Position numbers and translations under genes: made by a program. This document shows positions 44,443-53,198 of a DNA stretch of 64,000 bases, piece by piece. The notes under the pieces were generated by a model, which saw only the letters and a list, made by a program, of their open reading frames with translations, did not search any database and was not told the origin of the DNA. This DNA is from Sporosarcina sp. FSL K6-1522 (GTDB taxonomy: Bacteria; Bacillota; Bacilli; Bacillales_A; Planococcaceae). The stretch's first letter is position 1. Every line of letters begins with the position of its first letter. The stretch covers positions 434,001-498,000 of the forward strand of contig NZ_CP152019.1 of NCBI RefSeq assembly GCF_038622445.1, written 5' to 3'.

Positions 44443-44466
44443 AGTGTTCTAGTTACATAGTACACT
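44443..44466. promoter_or_regulatory. YtrA-type operator overlapping the ABC operon promoter
   Basis: AGTGTTCTA (44443-44451) and TAGTACACT (44458-44466) form an inverted repeat with one mismatch and a six-base spacer. It overlaps the -10 of the promoter below. GntR proteins of the YtrA type bind AGTGT-spacer-ACACT sites, so autoregulation by the GntR gene is likely. Confidence 0.75.
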
Positions 44467-44486
44467 ATATGCAGAAGAGCTGTAAA
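44457..44486 (-). promoter_or_regulatory. Sigma-A promoter of the YtrA-type ABC operon
   Basis: On the minus strand, -35 TTTACA (44486-44481) and -10 TACTAT (44462-44457) are 18 bases apart. The -10 lies inside the operator palindrome, so repressor binding would block polymerase. Confidence 0.65.
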
Positions 44487-44518
44487 GGGGTGTGTTGAAA
44501 TTATCTTTTTTTCATCAA

Positions 44519-44549
44519 AAAACCCTTCTCCATTGAAGAAAAGGGTTTT
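44519..44549 (-). terminator. Intrinsic terminator of the cobalamin operon
   Basis: AAAACCCTT pairs with AAGGGTTTT, with further partial pairing of the loop; on the minus strand the stem is followed by a T run. It is the first strong stop signal after the last B12 transport gene, about 75 bases downstream. Confidence 0.85.
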
Positions 44550-44565
44550 GAATTGATACTTTTAC

Positions 44566-44617
44566 GGGGAAGTGAAGGGCCCTACTTAGAAAACCAAGTA
44601 GTCTTGCCGACTTCCCC
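44566..44617. other. Nested hairpin downstream of the second B12-binding protein gene
   Basis: GGGGAAGT (44566-44573) pairs with ACTTCCCC (44610-44617), and inside it CTACTT (44582-44587) pairs with AAGTAG (44596-44601). It begins nine bases after the stop codon on the minus strand and precedes the T-tailed terminator. It lacks a T tract of its own and may stabilise the 3' end of the message. Confidence 0.55.
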
Positions 44618-44625
44618 ATTACTTT

Positions 44626-45630
44626 TTATTTAAAAAGCTCGGGATAAAAACCTTTTGCCAACGTCTCCAGCCCATTTGGAATTCGAACCGACTGATCCAC
44701 ATCAGCATGCTCAATTGTAACAAAGCGTTTATTTTTGATTGCGTCAACGTCCTGAAGCGATGGGATATTGGAGATAGTATCCATCAATTGCTCTGGGGTC
44801 GTTCCGCAACAGTAAGCAAGTACGATAACATCAGGATTGCGCTCAATTACTTCTTCCCAACTGACTTCAGCCATCCATCCCGTTACCTCACCAAAGATAT
44901 TTTTACCGCCTGCCAAGCCAACAACATGAGATCGGATCATGTCGCCTCCAGTCGTAAGAGCAGCCCCACTATCTCCCCCAGCCATATAAAAAATGTCCAG
45001 CGGTTCTTCGCCACTTATTTTTTCTTGTATATCCTTTACTTTGTCTTGAATGGACTGGATTAATTCATCTCCCCGACTTTCAACGCCAAAAATGCGGGAC
45101 ACTTCATGGATTTCTTTATACACCATATTTTCCATTGTTGACGGTTCTCCACTTGCTTCAGGAATATATGATTTCACGCCGAATTTTTCAAGTTCAGCAG
45201 TCGTTCCTACGACACCGTCAACAAAAAAATCATAAGACCCCATGACAAAGTCCGGTTCAAGACCTAGCAACAATTCTTTAGAAGGATACCCTTCTGTCAA
45301 AAGTGGAACTTTCTTTAGTTTGTCCTCAAGGCCTATCGCTGCTTTATCGCGCGGAAAAGAGTAACCTACAACATATTCATCCAGTCCAAGTGCCAACAGT
45401 AACTCCGCATTATCTTGCATTAATCCAACTGTTCGTTTAGGTGGTTCTGTAAACGTGACGGTGCGACCGAAGTTTTCTAGCGTAACCGGTTCATACGCTT
45501 CAGCTGTTTCCCCTTCTTGTTTTTCCCCTTCCACAGTCTTGTCGTCTTTCTCATTGTCCGACTGACCACAAGCAACCAGGATTGCCATTATCATGATTGC
45601 ACTTAGCAATGGCCAATATTTTTTAAGCAT
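44626..45630 (-). CDS. btuF: Corrinoid/iron-chelate ABC transporter binding lipoprotein (BtuF-like), second set
   Basis: A 334-residue lipoprotein with signal MLKKYWPLLSAIMIMAILVAC (lipobox Cys at 21) and an acidic linker. The mature part is of the BtuF/FepB class: an early FTEPPKRTVGLMQDNAELLLALGL, long central helix and late LETLAKGFYPELF. Iron-siderophore and cobalamin binders share this fold; a place at the end of a cobalamin operon with a FecCD permease and ATPase argues for corrinoids. It overlaps the ATPase gene by one base. Confidence 0.85.
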   Translation of the reverse strand: MLKKYWPLLSAIMIMAILVACGQSDNEKDDKTVEGEKQEGETAEAYEPVTLENFGRTVTFTEPPKRTVGLMQDNAELLLALGLDEYVVGYSFPRDKAAIGLEDKLKKVPLLTEGYPSKELLLGLEPDFVMGSYDFFVDGVVGTTAELEKFGVKSYIPEASGEPSTMENMVYKEIHEVSRIFGVESRGDELIQSIQDKVKDIQEKISGEEPLDIFYMAGGDSGAALTTGGDMIRSHVVGLAGGKNIFGEVTGWMAEVSWEEVIERNPDVIVLAYCCGTTPEQLMDTISNIPSLQDVDAIKNKRFVTIEHADVDQSVRIPNGLETLAKGFYPELFK

Positions 45631-46427
45631 TATGTAAACTCCTTTTCATCTCTTCCGACAACATCCGAAAGAAAAGTAATATGTGTTTTCCCTGTGATTG
45701 GATGTTGGATGATATTCGTCTTCACCCGAAATATTTCTTTTAGTATTGTCTCTGTTAGTACTTCTTCAGGCCTCCCTGAAACAGCCAATCTACCGTGATC
45801 TAGCACATAGATGTAATCACAATAGACCGAAGCGATATTTAAATCATGAAGTGCCGCAATGACCGTGATGTCTAATGTCTTGACCAAATCCATCAACTGC
45901 AACTGATGATGAATGTCCAGATGGTTCGTTGGCTCATCGAGTATAAGGTATTTCGCTTGCTGCGCAAGTGCCCTCGCTACCATCACCCGTTGTTTTTCGC
46001 CGCCGGACAATGTAGAGATAAGCCGGTCTCCGTAGCATTCGAGCCCTACTTTCTCAAGTGCTTCTTCCGCAATGCGCATGTCCTCTGTCGTTTCTGTGTC
46101 CATCATCTTTTTATGCGGTGCTCGTCCCATCAACACAATTTCTTTGACAAAAAACTCAAAGGTATGTTGCGATTCCTGACTAACTACCGCCATTTTCTGT
46201 GCCGTTTTTTTGGCCGACAGTTCATATACATTGTCATGATCCAATGTGATGATACCACAATCTGGCTTATGGATTCGGTAAATGCTTTTTAACAACGTGG
46301 ATTTTCCGCTACCATTCGGACCAATCAGTCCAACAAACTGTCCAGGTTTCACCTGCATGTGAATAGCAGAGATAATTTCCTTGTCCCTTATGCTGGCTGA
46401 CACGCCTTCAACCATTACCCCCATCAT
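45630..46427 (-). CDS. btuD: Corrinoid/iron-chelate ABC transporter ATPase (BtuD-like), second set
   Basis: A 265-residue ATPase with Walker A GPNGSGKS at 36-43, signature LSGGEKQRVMVARALAQQ, Walker B YLILDEPTNHLD and H-loop ALHDLN. The frame stays open to 46895 but the added 150 residues are Cys- and Arg-rich shadow of the permease gene. GGAGG five bases before ATG 46427 (or 46424), overlapping the permease stop as ATGA, marks the true start. It is a paralogue of the ATPase at 49887. Confidence 0.9.
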   Translation of the reverse strand: MMGVMVEGVSASIRDKEIISAIHMQVKPGQFVGLIGPNGSGKSTLLKSIYRIHKPDCGIITLDHDNVYELSAKKTAQKMAVVSQESQHTFEFFVKEIVLMGRAPHKKMMDTETTEDMRIAEEALEKVGLECYGDRLISTLSGGEKQRVMVARALAQQAKYLILDEPTNHLDIHHQLQLMDLVKTLDITVIAALHDLNIASVYCDYIYVLDHGRLAVSGRPEEVLTETILKEIFRVKTNIIQHPITGKTHITFLSDVVGRDEKEFT

Positions 46428-47569
46428 GAACGACCTCCAAATGTATAAGAACTTCTTCGTAATAGCCATATGAAAAAGGGTCCGCCACAAAGAGCTGTCA
46501 CGACACCAATGGGTAATTCTTCTGGCGCGACAACAAGTCTTGCCACAATATCTGCCCAAATCATAAACACAGCACCAAATAACGCACTGATAGGGAGCAC
46601 TTTTCGATGTTCCGAACCTACGAGCAATCGAATCATATGGGGTACCATCAATCCTACAAAACCGATTGCACCACTTACTGCAACGAGCACGCCAGTTAAA
46701 AGAGAGATAACGACAATTAACACTTTCCGAAATGCGCCAACATTGATGCCTAATGTTGCAGCCGTATCTTCGCCCATCAAAATCAAGTTCAATGTGCGAG
46801 ATTGATACAGCAGAAAGACAAAAACCACCACAACGGCAATAGCCGGGATGGGCAAAATTGTCCAATTCGCGCCCGCCAAACTTCCCATCATCCAATATAA
46901 TGCGCCCCGAATCCCTTCTTCTTCAGGTGCGGAAAGCACAATAACATTGGTGACTGCCCCTAAAATCATGGATATTGCGATCCCCGCCAGTAGCAACCGA
47001 ATGGTAGAAATCTGTCCACCTACCCGCGCAAATGTGTACACGAACACAACGGATAGGAATGCCCCAAGAAAAGCAGCAAGCGACAAGGCATACTGACCAA
47101 AAAACTGCAACGCTCCGAATAATATGACTAGCGTTGCACCTACAGAAGCCCCGGACGACACACCGAGAATATAAGGATCAGCCAAGGAGTTTCTAACAAG
47201 CGCCTGTATCCCTACCCCAGCCACCGCCAAACCGGCCCCTACAATCCCCCCGAGCAACGCCCGTGGAAAACGCAACTCCCAGATGATATTTTGCTGTGCA
47301 AGCGACCAATTTACCGGAACCGTATCGCCAACAAAAGGAAGTTGTGACGCGACAATCTTCCAAACCGTTAACATGCTGATTGGCACAGGGCCGAGCATAA
47401 CAGAAAATGTAATCGACAGGATGAGACCGAGCGTCAGGATGAACAGCAATCGTTTGAAACGACTTTGATGCTTACTTTTCTCCCGTTCACTGCCCTCTAT
47501 TTTTCGGGTTTGTGACGTTTCTATTCTTTCACCCGTCTCTTTTATAGCAGTGAAATGACCCACTTTCAT
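46424..47569 (-). CDS. btuC: FecCD-family permease (BtuC-like), second set
   Basis: A permease of about 380 residues with a polar, charged N-terminal tail of about 45 residues, then ten or so membrane helices. The FecCD hallmarks LRFPRALLGGIVGAGLAVAG, DPYILGVSSGASVGAT and GFVGLMVPHMIRLLVG are all present. The last segment GGPFFIWLLRR is typical. ATG 47569 has AAAGGAG very close; GTG 47563 is an alternative with better spacing. It pairs with the ATPase that overlaps its stop codon. Confidence 0.88.
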   Translation of the reverse strand: MKVGHFTAIKETGERIETSQTRKIEGSEREKSKHQSRFKRLLFILTLGLILSITFSVMLGPVPISMLTVWKIVASQLPFVGDTVPVNWSLAQQNIIWELRFPRALLGGIVGAGLAVAGVGIQALVRNSLADPYILGVSSGASVGATLVILFGALQFFGQYALSLAAFLGAFLSVVFVYTFARVGGQISTIRLLLAGIAISMILGAVTNVIVLSAPEEEGIRGALYWMMGSLAGANWTILPIPAIAVVVVFVFLLYQSRTLNLILMGEDTAATLGINVGAFRKVLIVVISLLTGVLVAVSGAIGFVGLMVPHMIRLLVGSEHRKVLPISALFGAVFMIWADIVARLVVAPEELPIGVVTALCGGPFFIWLLRRSSYTFGGRS

Positions 47570-47614
47570 TGCTCCTTTCCGCAGCTGATACCTCAAAAAG
47601 ATCTCACATACTTT

Positions 47615-48805
47615 TTAATGCGTATGCTCATACCCGTACTTTTCCACATATCGACGGAAATTTTCTAAATCTTGCATTCCCGTCGAGGTTCCATCTAAAG
47701 CTTGATTCATACGTTCTAACAATACCGTTCTCAATTTCGGATGATAGCCAAAATATCCAGCAATATCAATAGATGTCTGTGGATAATCCACTTTGAACTG
47801 TTCGGCCATGCGATTCATTCTTTCCATTAAGATACCTGTGAATAAAAAGTACGGTAACATAATAATTTTCTTCGCACCTAACTCGATACAACGTTCCATT
47901 CCTTCCTGCACAGTAGGGGTCGTAACTCCGATAAAAGCACATTCCAAAATGGGCACATTTACTTGTTCCCATAGCTTTTCGCGAATGGTATAAAAATCAG
48001 CCTTCGCATCTACATCGCTACTACCTCGTCCGATGAATAGAATTGCGGTTTCCTCGTGTTTCTGATTGACATCAAAACCTACTTCAGCCAGTCTTGTTTT
48101 CAAAATGTCTAAAACCTCGTCATGAATCCCTATCGTTTGGCCATAAGTGAAACGAATATCTGGAAAAAGTCCTTTAGCTTCCTCAATTTCAGCTGGAATG
48201 TGCAGTTTGGAATGTCCTGCATGTAATAGGATGATGGGGATCACATGGACCTCATCCGCACCTTTTTCAATACAAAGTTGAATCCCATCTTCGATATTCG
48301 GCGATGCAAATTCTAAAAAACAAGTTTCCACAAGTAGGGACGGGTCAATCTGCTCTTTCGTTTGTTCAATAAATTGGCGAACCTCTTCATTTCCTGCCTC
48401 TAGCCTACTGCCATGCCCCACAAACAACACCGCTTTTTTCTTTGGCCCTTTTCGCTTTCGATATTTATCGATCCCTTTAATGCGTGTTTCACCCCGTTGA
48501 CGCTCACCATGCTCCATGGCATATATAATCGATTCTTCCGCCACCGATTCATGAACAATAGCACGTGCCGTTTCTTCCTGTTGCACGGAATACCATGTGC
48601 CTTTTGGGTATTCAATCACGACACATTTATCTTTACAACGACCGTTACAACGGGTCCGTGATGTATGAATTTGCTCATCCAAATGATGAGCACGAATTTC
48701 GTCACGGATTTGCTGTGTCACTTCTTCAGCGCCTGCCCCCATGCAAGTTGCCCCATTACAAATTAGCAAGTGGCGCTGCATTTGCGTTAAATTCCATGTA
48801 GCCAT
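47615..48805 (-). CDS. cbiX: Ferredoxin-CbiX fusion, sirohydrochlorin cobaltochelatase
   Basis: A 396-residue protein. Residues 1-105 form a thioredoxin-like [2Fe-2S] ferredoxin with CNGATC and RCNGRCKDKC. A basic linker follows, then two CbiX-type repeats: FVGHGSR with LLHAGHSKLHIP in the first, IGRGSSD with PYFLFTGILMERM in the second, as in long-form CbiX. It inserts Co2+ into sirohydrochlorin (or factor II), the entry to the anaerobic cobalamin pathway. Only the first repeat keeps both His of the chelatase site in standard form. GGAGGAG precedes the ATG. It lies between the two uptake systems. Confidence 0.88.
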   Translation of the reverse strand: MATWNLTQMQRHLLICNGATCMGAGAEEVTQQIRDEIRAHHLDEQIHTSRTRCNGRCKDKCVVIEYPKGTWYSVQQEETARAIVHESVAEESIIYAMEHGERQRGETRIKGIDKYRKRKGPKKKAVLFVGHGSRLEAGNEEVRQFIEQTKEQIDPSLLVETCFLEFASPNIEDGIQLCIEKGADEVHVIPIILLHAGHSKLHIPAEIEEAKGLFPDIRFTYGQTIGIHDEVLDILKTRLAEVGFDVNQKHEETAILFIGRGSSDVDAKADFYTIREKLWEQVNVPILECAFIGVTTPTVQEGMERCIELGAKKIIMLPYFLFTGILMERMNRMAEQFKVDYPQTSIDIAGYFGYHPKLRTVLLERMNQALDGTSTGMQDLENFRRYVEKYGYEHTH

Positions 48806-48894
48806 GAAACCTACTCCTCCATTTCCTTAAATGATTAAATCAATTAAGCCTTGGTGTAATTACGTCAGGATTTTGATTTCCCTGCTGATTCAAG

Positions 48895-49887
48895 TTAGTA
48901 AGCTTCTGGATAAAAACCTTTTGCTAATATTTCGAGTGCTTCTGCTACACGAACGCCTTCAGACGCCGCCGATAACGGCAACATGACAAATTTCTCGTTT
49001 TGCACGGCAGGTGTTTGACTTAACGCTGGATCAGCTTTCAAAAAAGCTATCTTCTGTTCTGCCGTCGTAGAACCGTAGTCAATGATGACAATCATTTCAG
49101 GTTGGCGCTCAACAGCATCTTCTTTAGATACCGTTGCCCAGTTGCTTTCTATATCACCGAAAACATTTTTCGCTCCAGCCATTGTCACAAGTGTATTCAT
49201 GAAGTTCTGCGTGGCTGTAGTTATGTCTGTTTCTCCGCTATCGAATACGAACACTTTCAACGGTTCCGTTGCTTCCGGCATTTTAGACGTAATGGCTTCA
49301 ATGTCTTGATTCATTTCGTCAATCAATTTCTCCCCACGCTCTTCAACACGGAAGATTTTCGCGATATTTCGGATATCTGCATAAATATCTTCCAATGAGG
49401 GTGCGACATTGACAGACGATGATTGTAAATAACTGTCGATATCTAACGCTTTAAATTCTTCACGTGTAGCAACGCTTTTCTCGCTAAATGCACTTGACCA
49501 ACCACCATATAGAAAGTCTGCTTCCGCCTCGATTATTTGCTCTTTTGATGGGTATTGTTCAGCTAATACGGGTACTTTCTCATATGCTTCCTGCAATGGC
49601 TCGTACACTTTATCGTCCAAATAAGCTGTCCCAACCATTGAATCTTCTAAACCAAGCGCTAACATGATCTCTGTTACGTGCTGATTTAATGAAATTGCAC
49701 GCTTAGGTACTTCAGTGTATTCAATGACAAAATCTTCATTGTCTATCAATATTTTTTCTGTTTGCTTCGCTTGTTTGTCTGTAGCATCGTCTTTCTCTAC
49801 TTCTTCATTTGCATCCTTCCCCGAGCATGCTGATAATACTAGGAAGACCGTTAAAAGTAGGAAGGCCCCCATTAATTTGTTTTTCAT
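48895..49887 (-). CDS. btuF: Corrinoid/iron-chelate binding lipoprotein (BtuF-like), first set
   Basis: A 330-residue lipoprotein with signal MKNKLMGAFLLLTVFLVLSAC (lipobox Cys at 21) and an acidic linker, then a BtuF-type body with TEVPKRAISLNQHVTEIMLALGLEDSMV and C-terminal LEILAKGFYPEAY. It is paralogous to the lipoprotein at 44626 and shares its N- and C-terminal outline. It overlaps the ATPase gene by one base. Corrinoid binding is inferred from the operon. Confidence 0.85.
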   Translation of the reverse strand: MKNKLMGAFLLLTVFLVLSACSGKDANEEVEKDDATDKQAKQTEKILIDNEDFVIEYTEVPKRAISLNQHVTEIMLALGLEDSMVGTAYLDDKVYEPLQEAYEKVPVLAEQYPSKEQIIEAEADFLYGGWSSAFSEKSVATREEFKALDIDSYLQSSSVNVAPSLEDIYADIRNIAKIFRVEERGEKLIDEMNQDIEAITSKMPEATEPLKVFVFDSGETDITTATQNFMNTLVTMAGAKNVFGDIESNWATVSKEDAVERQPEMIVIIDYGSTTAEQKIAFLKADPALSQTPAVQNEKFVMLPLSAASEGVRVAEALEILAKGFYPEAY

Positions 49888-50669
49888 TATACGCCCACTT
49901 CTTTCTTATGATCTGTGTAAAAAAACAGATGTAACTTTTGTGTAAATGGGTTCTTTGAAATACCCACTTGTATTTGAAAAACTTGCCTCATAGTCTCCTC
50001 TGTCAGTACCTGTTCAGGTGTTCCTTTCATAAAAAGAGCCCCATCTTTCATGACAAGTAATTCATCGCAATAGCTGGCTGCTAAATTTAAATCATGCAAT
50101 GCGGCTACAATCGTAATCGGTAGTCCCTTCACCAGATCCATTAACTGGAGCTGGTGTTCAATATCTAGATGATTCGTTGGTTCATCTAGAATCAAGATTT
50201 TCGCCTGTTGTGCAAGTGCGCGCGCAAGCATAACCCGTTTCTTTTCACCACCAGATAATTGACCGAATGTCCGGTCTTTTAAATGTTGGACGTTGGCAAG
50301 CCGCATACTTTCTTCGACAATGGCAAAATCTTCTTTGCTATCTTTTGCAAGCCATTGTTTGTACGGCGTTCGACCCATCATCACTAAATCATGCACGGTA
50401 AAGTCGAAGAGTACAGGGGTTTCTTGACTCACGACCGCCATTTCCTGCGCGAGCTGTTTTTGCGTGATCTGAACAAGATCTTTTTCATAGAGTGTCACAA
50501 TTCCACTCGTTTGTTTTAAATAGCGATAGATAATCTTTAACATCGTCGATTTCCCACTACCATTGGGCCCAATGATGCCAATAAATGTACCTTGCTCCAA
50601 TGAAAACGAAATATCGTGTAAAATTTGCTTGTCAGCTACTAAGAATGAAATCTCCTCTACCCGCAACAT
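49887..50669 (-). CDS. btuD: Corrinoid/iron-chelate ABC transporter ATPase (BtuD-like), first set
   Basis: A 260-residue ATPase with Walker A GPNGSGKS, Q-loop VVSQETPVLFDFTVHDLVMMG, signature LSGGEKKRVMLARALAQQ, Walker B ILILDEPTNHLD and H-loop ALHDLN. Similarity to the ATPase at 45630 is obvious along the whole length. It starts two bases after the permease stop codon and overlaps the binding-protein gene by one base. Confidence 0.9.
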   Translation of the reverse strand: MLRVEEISFLVADKQILHDISFSLEQGTFIGIIGPNGSGKSTMLKIIYRYLKQTSGIVTLYEKDLVQITQKQLAQEMAVVSQETPVLFDFTVHDLVMMGRTPYKQWLAKDSKEDFAIVEESMRLANVQHLKDRTFGQLSGGEKKRVMLARALAQQAKILILDEPTNHLDIEHQLQLMDLVKGLPITIVAALHDLNLAASYCDELLVMKDGALFMKGTPEQVLTEETMRQVFQIQVGISKNPFTQKLHLFFYTDHKKEVGV

Positions 50670-50671
50670 CT

Positions 50672-51712
50672 TTATTCACCATCCCCAAAAGAATATCGAC
50701 GGCGTCTAAGCATCCAAATAAAGAAAGGCCCTCCGCAAACGGCAGTGATAATTCCGATGGGCATTTCTTCAGGTGCTATCGCAATCCGTGCAACCATATC
50801 CGCCCAGACTAAGAAAATGGCACCCATTAATGCGCTCATCGGTAGAACTAGTTTGTAGTTCGACCCTATCATCATTCGCACAAGATGCGGGATGATTAAA
50901 CCAACAAAACCAATACTACCGCTACTTGCAACAACAACACCTGTTAATAACGACACAACAAGTATAATGAAAATTCGAAAACGTTCTAGGTTAATACCAA
51001 GTGTAGTAGCTAGTTCTTCCCCAAGGAGCAGAGCATTTAGCTGACGATAATTCAGCAACAGCAAGACAAAAACAAGGAAAAACGTAAAAAATGGGATGCC
51101 AATCGTTGACCACTTCGCACCTGCCAAACTACCAAGCATCCAATGCATAACGGCTTGAATACCACCCTGTTGCTTGGATGTCATCAGCAGAAAATTGGTA
51201 ATTGCGGAAAACACCATCGAAATCGCAATCCCTGCCAAGAGCAGACGAATAACGGACGTGCGTCCATTGACGCGCGCCAACAAGAAGACAACTATGACAG
51301 CCAAAATAGCCCCTAAAAAAGCTGCAAAGGATAATGCATAGGTCCCCAAAGTGCTAAATGCACCAAGTAAAATGACCGACGTTGCACCCACTGACGCACC
51401 AGACGATACCCCCAAAATATAAGGATCTGCAATCGGGTTCCTAACCAATGCTTGAATCGCCGCGCCACTAATCGCCAGGGCCGCGCCAACAATTGCTGCA
51501 AGTACCACACGAGGTAAACGAATTTCCCAAATAATGATGCTTTGTGCTTTTGAAGCCACCGTCCCTAACGAAATCCCGAGTTTTGAAAAAAGTACTTCCA
51601 AAATAATGCTTGGTGTTATCCCTACGGAGCCTACCATCACTGCAAAAGTCATTGAAGCAAACAAGCATATCAGTAACGCGCTTATTAATACTGTAAATCG
51701 AAACTTAGTCAT
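50672..51712 (-). CDS. btuC: FecCD-family permease (BtuC-like), first set
   Basis: A 346-residue permease when started at ATG 51712, giving MTKFRFTVLISALLICLF. It has the FecCD motifs LPRVVLAAIVGAALAISG, DPYILGVSSGASVGAT and GFVGLIIPHLVRMMIG. The frame runs back to 51778 but would cover the end of the methyltransferase gene. No strong Shine-Dalgarno is present; translation is probably coupled, since the upstream stop is seven bases away. It is a paralogue of the permease at 46424 without that protein's long N-terminal tail. Confidence 0.88.
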   Translation of the reverse strand: MTKFRFTVLISALLICLFASMTFAVMVGSVGITPSIILEVLFSKLGISLGTVASKAQSIIIWEIRLPRVVLAAIVGAALAISGAAIQALVRNPIADPYILGVSSGASVGATSVILLGAFSTLGTYALSFAAFLGAILAVIVVFLLARVNGRTSVIRLLLAGIAISMVFSAITNFLLMTSKQQGGIQAVMHWMLGSLAGAKWSTIGIPFFTFFLVFVLLLLNYRQLNALLLGEELATTLGINLERFRIFIILVVSLLTGVVVASSGSIGFVGLIIPHLVRMMIGSNYKLVLPMSALMGAIFLVWADMVARIAIAPEEMPIGIITAVCGGPFFIWMLRRRRYSFGDGE

Positions 51713-51719
51713 GCTACAT

Positions 51720-52544
51720 TCACGGCTTCCAACTGATAATTGCAGCATAGAATGGATGGCGATACACATGTTGGCCATCCTCCATCGTTATAAAAGGTTC
51801 CAGTGAGGCTTTCACATGTGCCACCTTAAACTGCGTGGATAGGATTTTTTTACTTTGTGCTTCATATAGTTGTTCCAATGTATCATAGCGATATGTACGT
51901 TCTAGTTTAATCATTTCACAATCTGCGTAAATGCCTAACTGATACAGCATGTTGAGAATAGCAATATAATCACGCCGCGGATACTTAATGTCATAGCCAA
52001 ACTGTTCATCTAAGGTAACGTAATGCGGCTGAATGGGACCTGTCGTTAAGCCGATAATGGCGCATTTTTTTGCGAGTGCATTCATTTTTTGCAACGCTGC
52101 TGCCATTTCGTATATACGATAAAAGCAGTTCACCCCAATTACCACATCATGCGGCTCTATTTGTGCTTCTTCCCATTTACTATGCACAAACTGAACAGAC
52201 GCATTACGCTCATAATATTGTTTCAAATAGGCAAGCACACTTTTAGAACCATCAACGAGCGTTAAACGTTTGACATCTTCACTCAGTTGGAATGTATAGT
52301 TGCCCCATCCCGGTCCAATTTCAATGCAACTTGCCTCTTGTGGAATATGCTGCTTCATTTTTTCGTATATTTCTTTCGCGTACTCGTCTGTTTGCTTATA
52401 GGTTTTTTTCTTCATTGATTGTGCCCAAAAAGCTTCTTCCAATCCGTCATCCGTCATGCGTTCTGGCATCTTGCCATGCCAATCTAACATGCCCTCTTTC
52501 CATAGCTTTTCAAAATCAATTTGTAAAAGAGACCCTTTTATCAT
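51720..52544 (-). CDS. Class I SAM-dependent methyltransferase of unknown role in the cobalamin operon
   Basis: A 274-residue protein with a Rossmann-type SAM site: motif I CIEIGPGWGNYTFQL around residue 74, a following acidic strand end TLVDGS and a post-motif VVIGVNCFYRIYEM. It is unrelated to the tetrapyrrole methylases that build the corrin ring. It lies between the adenosyltransferase gene and a BtuC gene in the same direction, so it is probably transcribed with them. It may modify a corrinoid, a lower-ligand base or an imported precursor; the substrate cannot be read from sequence. Confidence 0.8.
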   Translation of the reverse strand: MIKGSLLQIDFEKLWKEGMLDWHGKMPERMTDDGLEEAFWAQSMKKKTYKQTDEYAKEIYEKMKQHIPQEASCIEIGPGWGNYTFQLSEDVKRLTLVDGSKSVLAYLKQYYERNASVQFVHSKWEEAQIEPHDVVIGVNCFYRIYEMAAALQKMNALAKKCAIIGLTTGPIQPHYVTLDEQFGYDIKYPRRDYIAILNMLYQLGIYADCEMIKLERTYRYDTLEQLYEAQSKKILSTQFKVAHVKASLEPFITMEDGQHVYRHPFYAAIISWKP

Positions 52545-52646
52545 TGAATCTTCTCCTCGATACTTTCCTATGATTGTATTGCTACACGGATTTGATTGAA
52601 ATAATAACGTGTGAACATGCGATTCCTTAAATCATAATCGCTTTCA

Positions 52647-53186
52647 TTAAAATTCAAGCCCCTTCATCGCTTGAACATCCTGCTCGGTATAATAATGTTT
52701 GGTTGCCTCAATTGTTGACACTAAGTCGGCTAACGCGAGGAGAGATGGATGTGCTGAACGCCCTGTAACGACCAAATGCATGGTCTTTGGACGATTTTCA
52801 ATGGCTTCTAACACGTCCTCCAATGGCAAGACATCCTCGACAGGAAAACGCGTGATCGCTAACGCATTATTCAACTCATCCAGCACTAATACATCTGTCG
52901 TTTCATCTTGCAGCTCTTTTTTGACAAGTTGCCAAGCTTTTGCAAGTGCTTCTCTATGCTCCTCAGGTGTTTTCGTCCATGTAAATCCGATGCCTAATTG
53001 CACCGTTTCGACCCCCAGTTTTCGCAAGGCAATTTGTTCGCCATATGTACGCTCAGGCGATTTGATGAATTGAAAATATTTAACCTTCATGCCTCGACCA
53101 ATTGCACGCAATGTGACGCCGAGTGATGCAGTTGTTTTCCCTTTTCCTTCACCGGTATACACTAACAACATACCTTGTCTTGTCAT
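52647..53186 (-). CDS. cobO: Cob(I)yrinic acid a,c-diamide adenosyltransferase (CobO/BtuR)
   Basis: A 179-residue CobA/CobO/BtuR-type adenosyltransferase. The unusual P-loop GEGKGKTTASLG lies near the N-terminus, with RAIGRGMKVKYFQFIK, VLVLDELNNAL and LVVTGRSAHPSLL behind it, all family marks. It moves the adenosyl group of ATP to cobalt(I) corrinoids. AAGGGGGA precedes the ATG. It stands after cbiY, as btuR does in the Bacillus megaterium operon. Confidence 0.93.
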   Translation of the reverse strand: MTRQGMLLVYTGEGKGKTTASLGVTLRAIGRGMKVKYFQFIKSPERTYGEQIALRKLGVETVQLGIGFTWTKTPEEHREALAKAWQLVKKELQDETTDVLVLDELNNALAITRFPVEDVLPLEDVLEAIENRPKTMHLVVTGRSAHPSLLALADLVSTIEATKHYYTEQDVQAMKGLEF

Positions 53187-53198
53187 TTCCAGTCCCCC

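Noticed and set aside
44566..44617. A cobalamin riboswitch fragment
   Set aside because: The nested hairpin follows, not precedes, the gene and has no B12 box.
45630..46895. A 421-codon frame that could be read as an ATPase with a new Cys-rich N-terminal domain
   Set aside because: The first 150 or so codons lie on top of the permease gene in another frame, and a good ribosome binding site sits before ATG 46427, which gives a normal-length ATPase.
48806..48894. A cobalamin riboswitch between the two uptake sets
   Set aside because: The 89 bases lack a B12 box and have too little room for the fold. The operon's leader would be beyond the right edge of the window.
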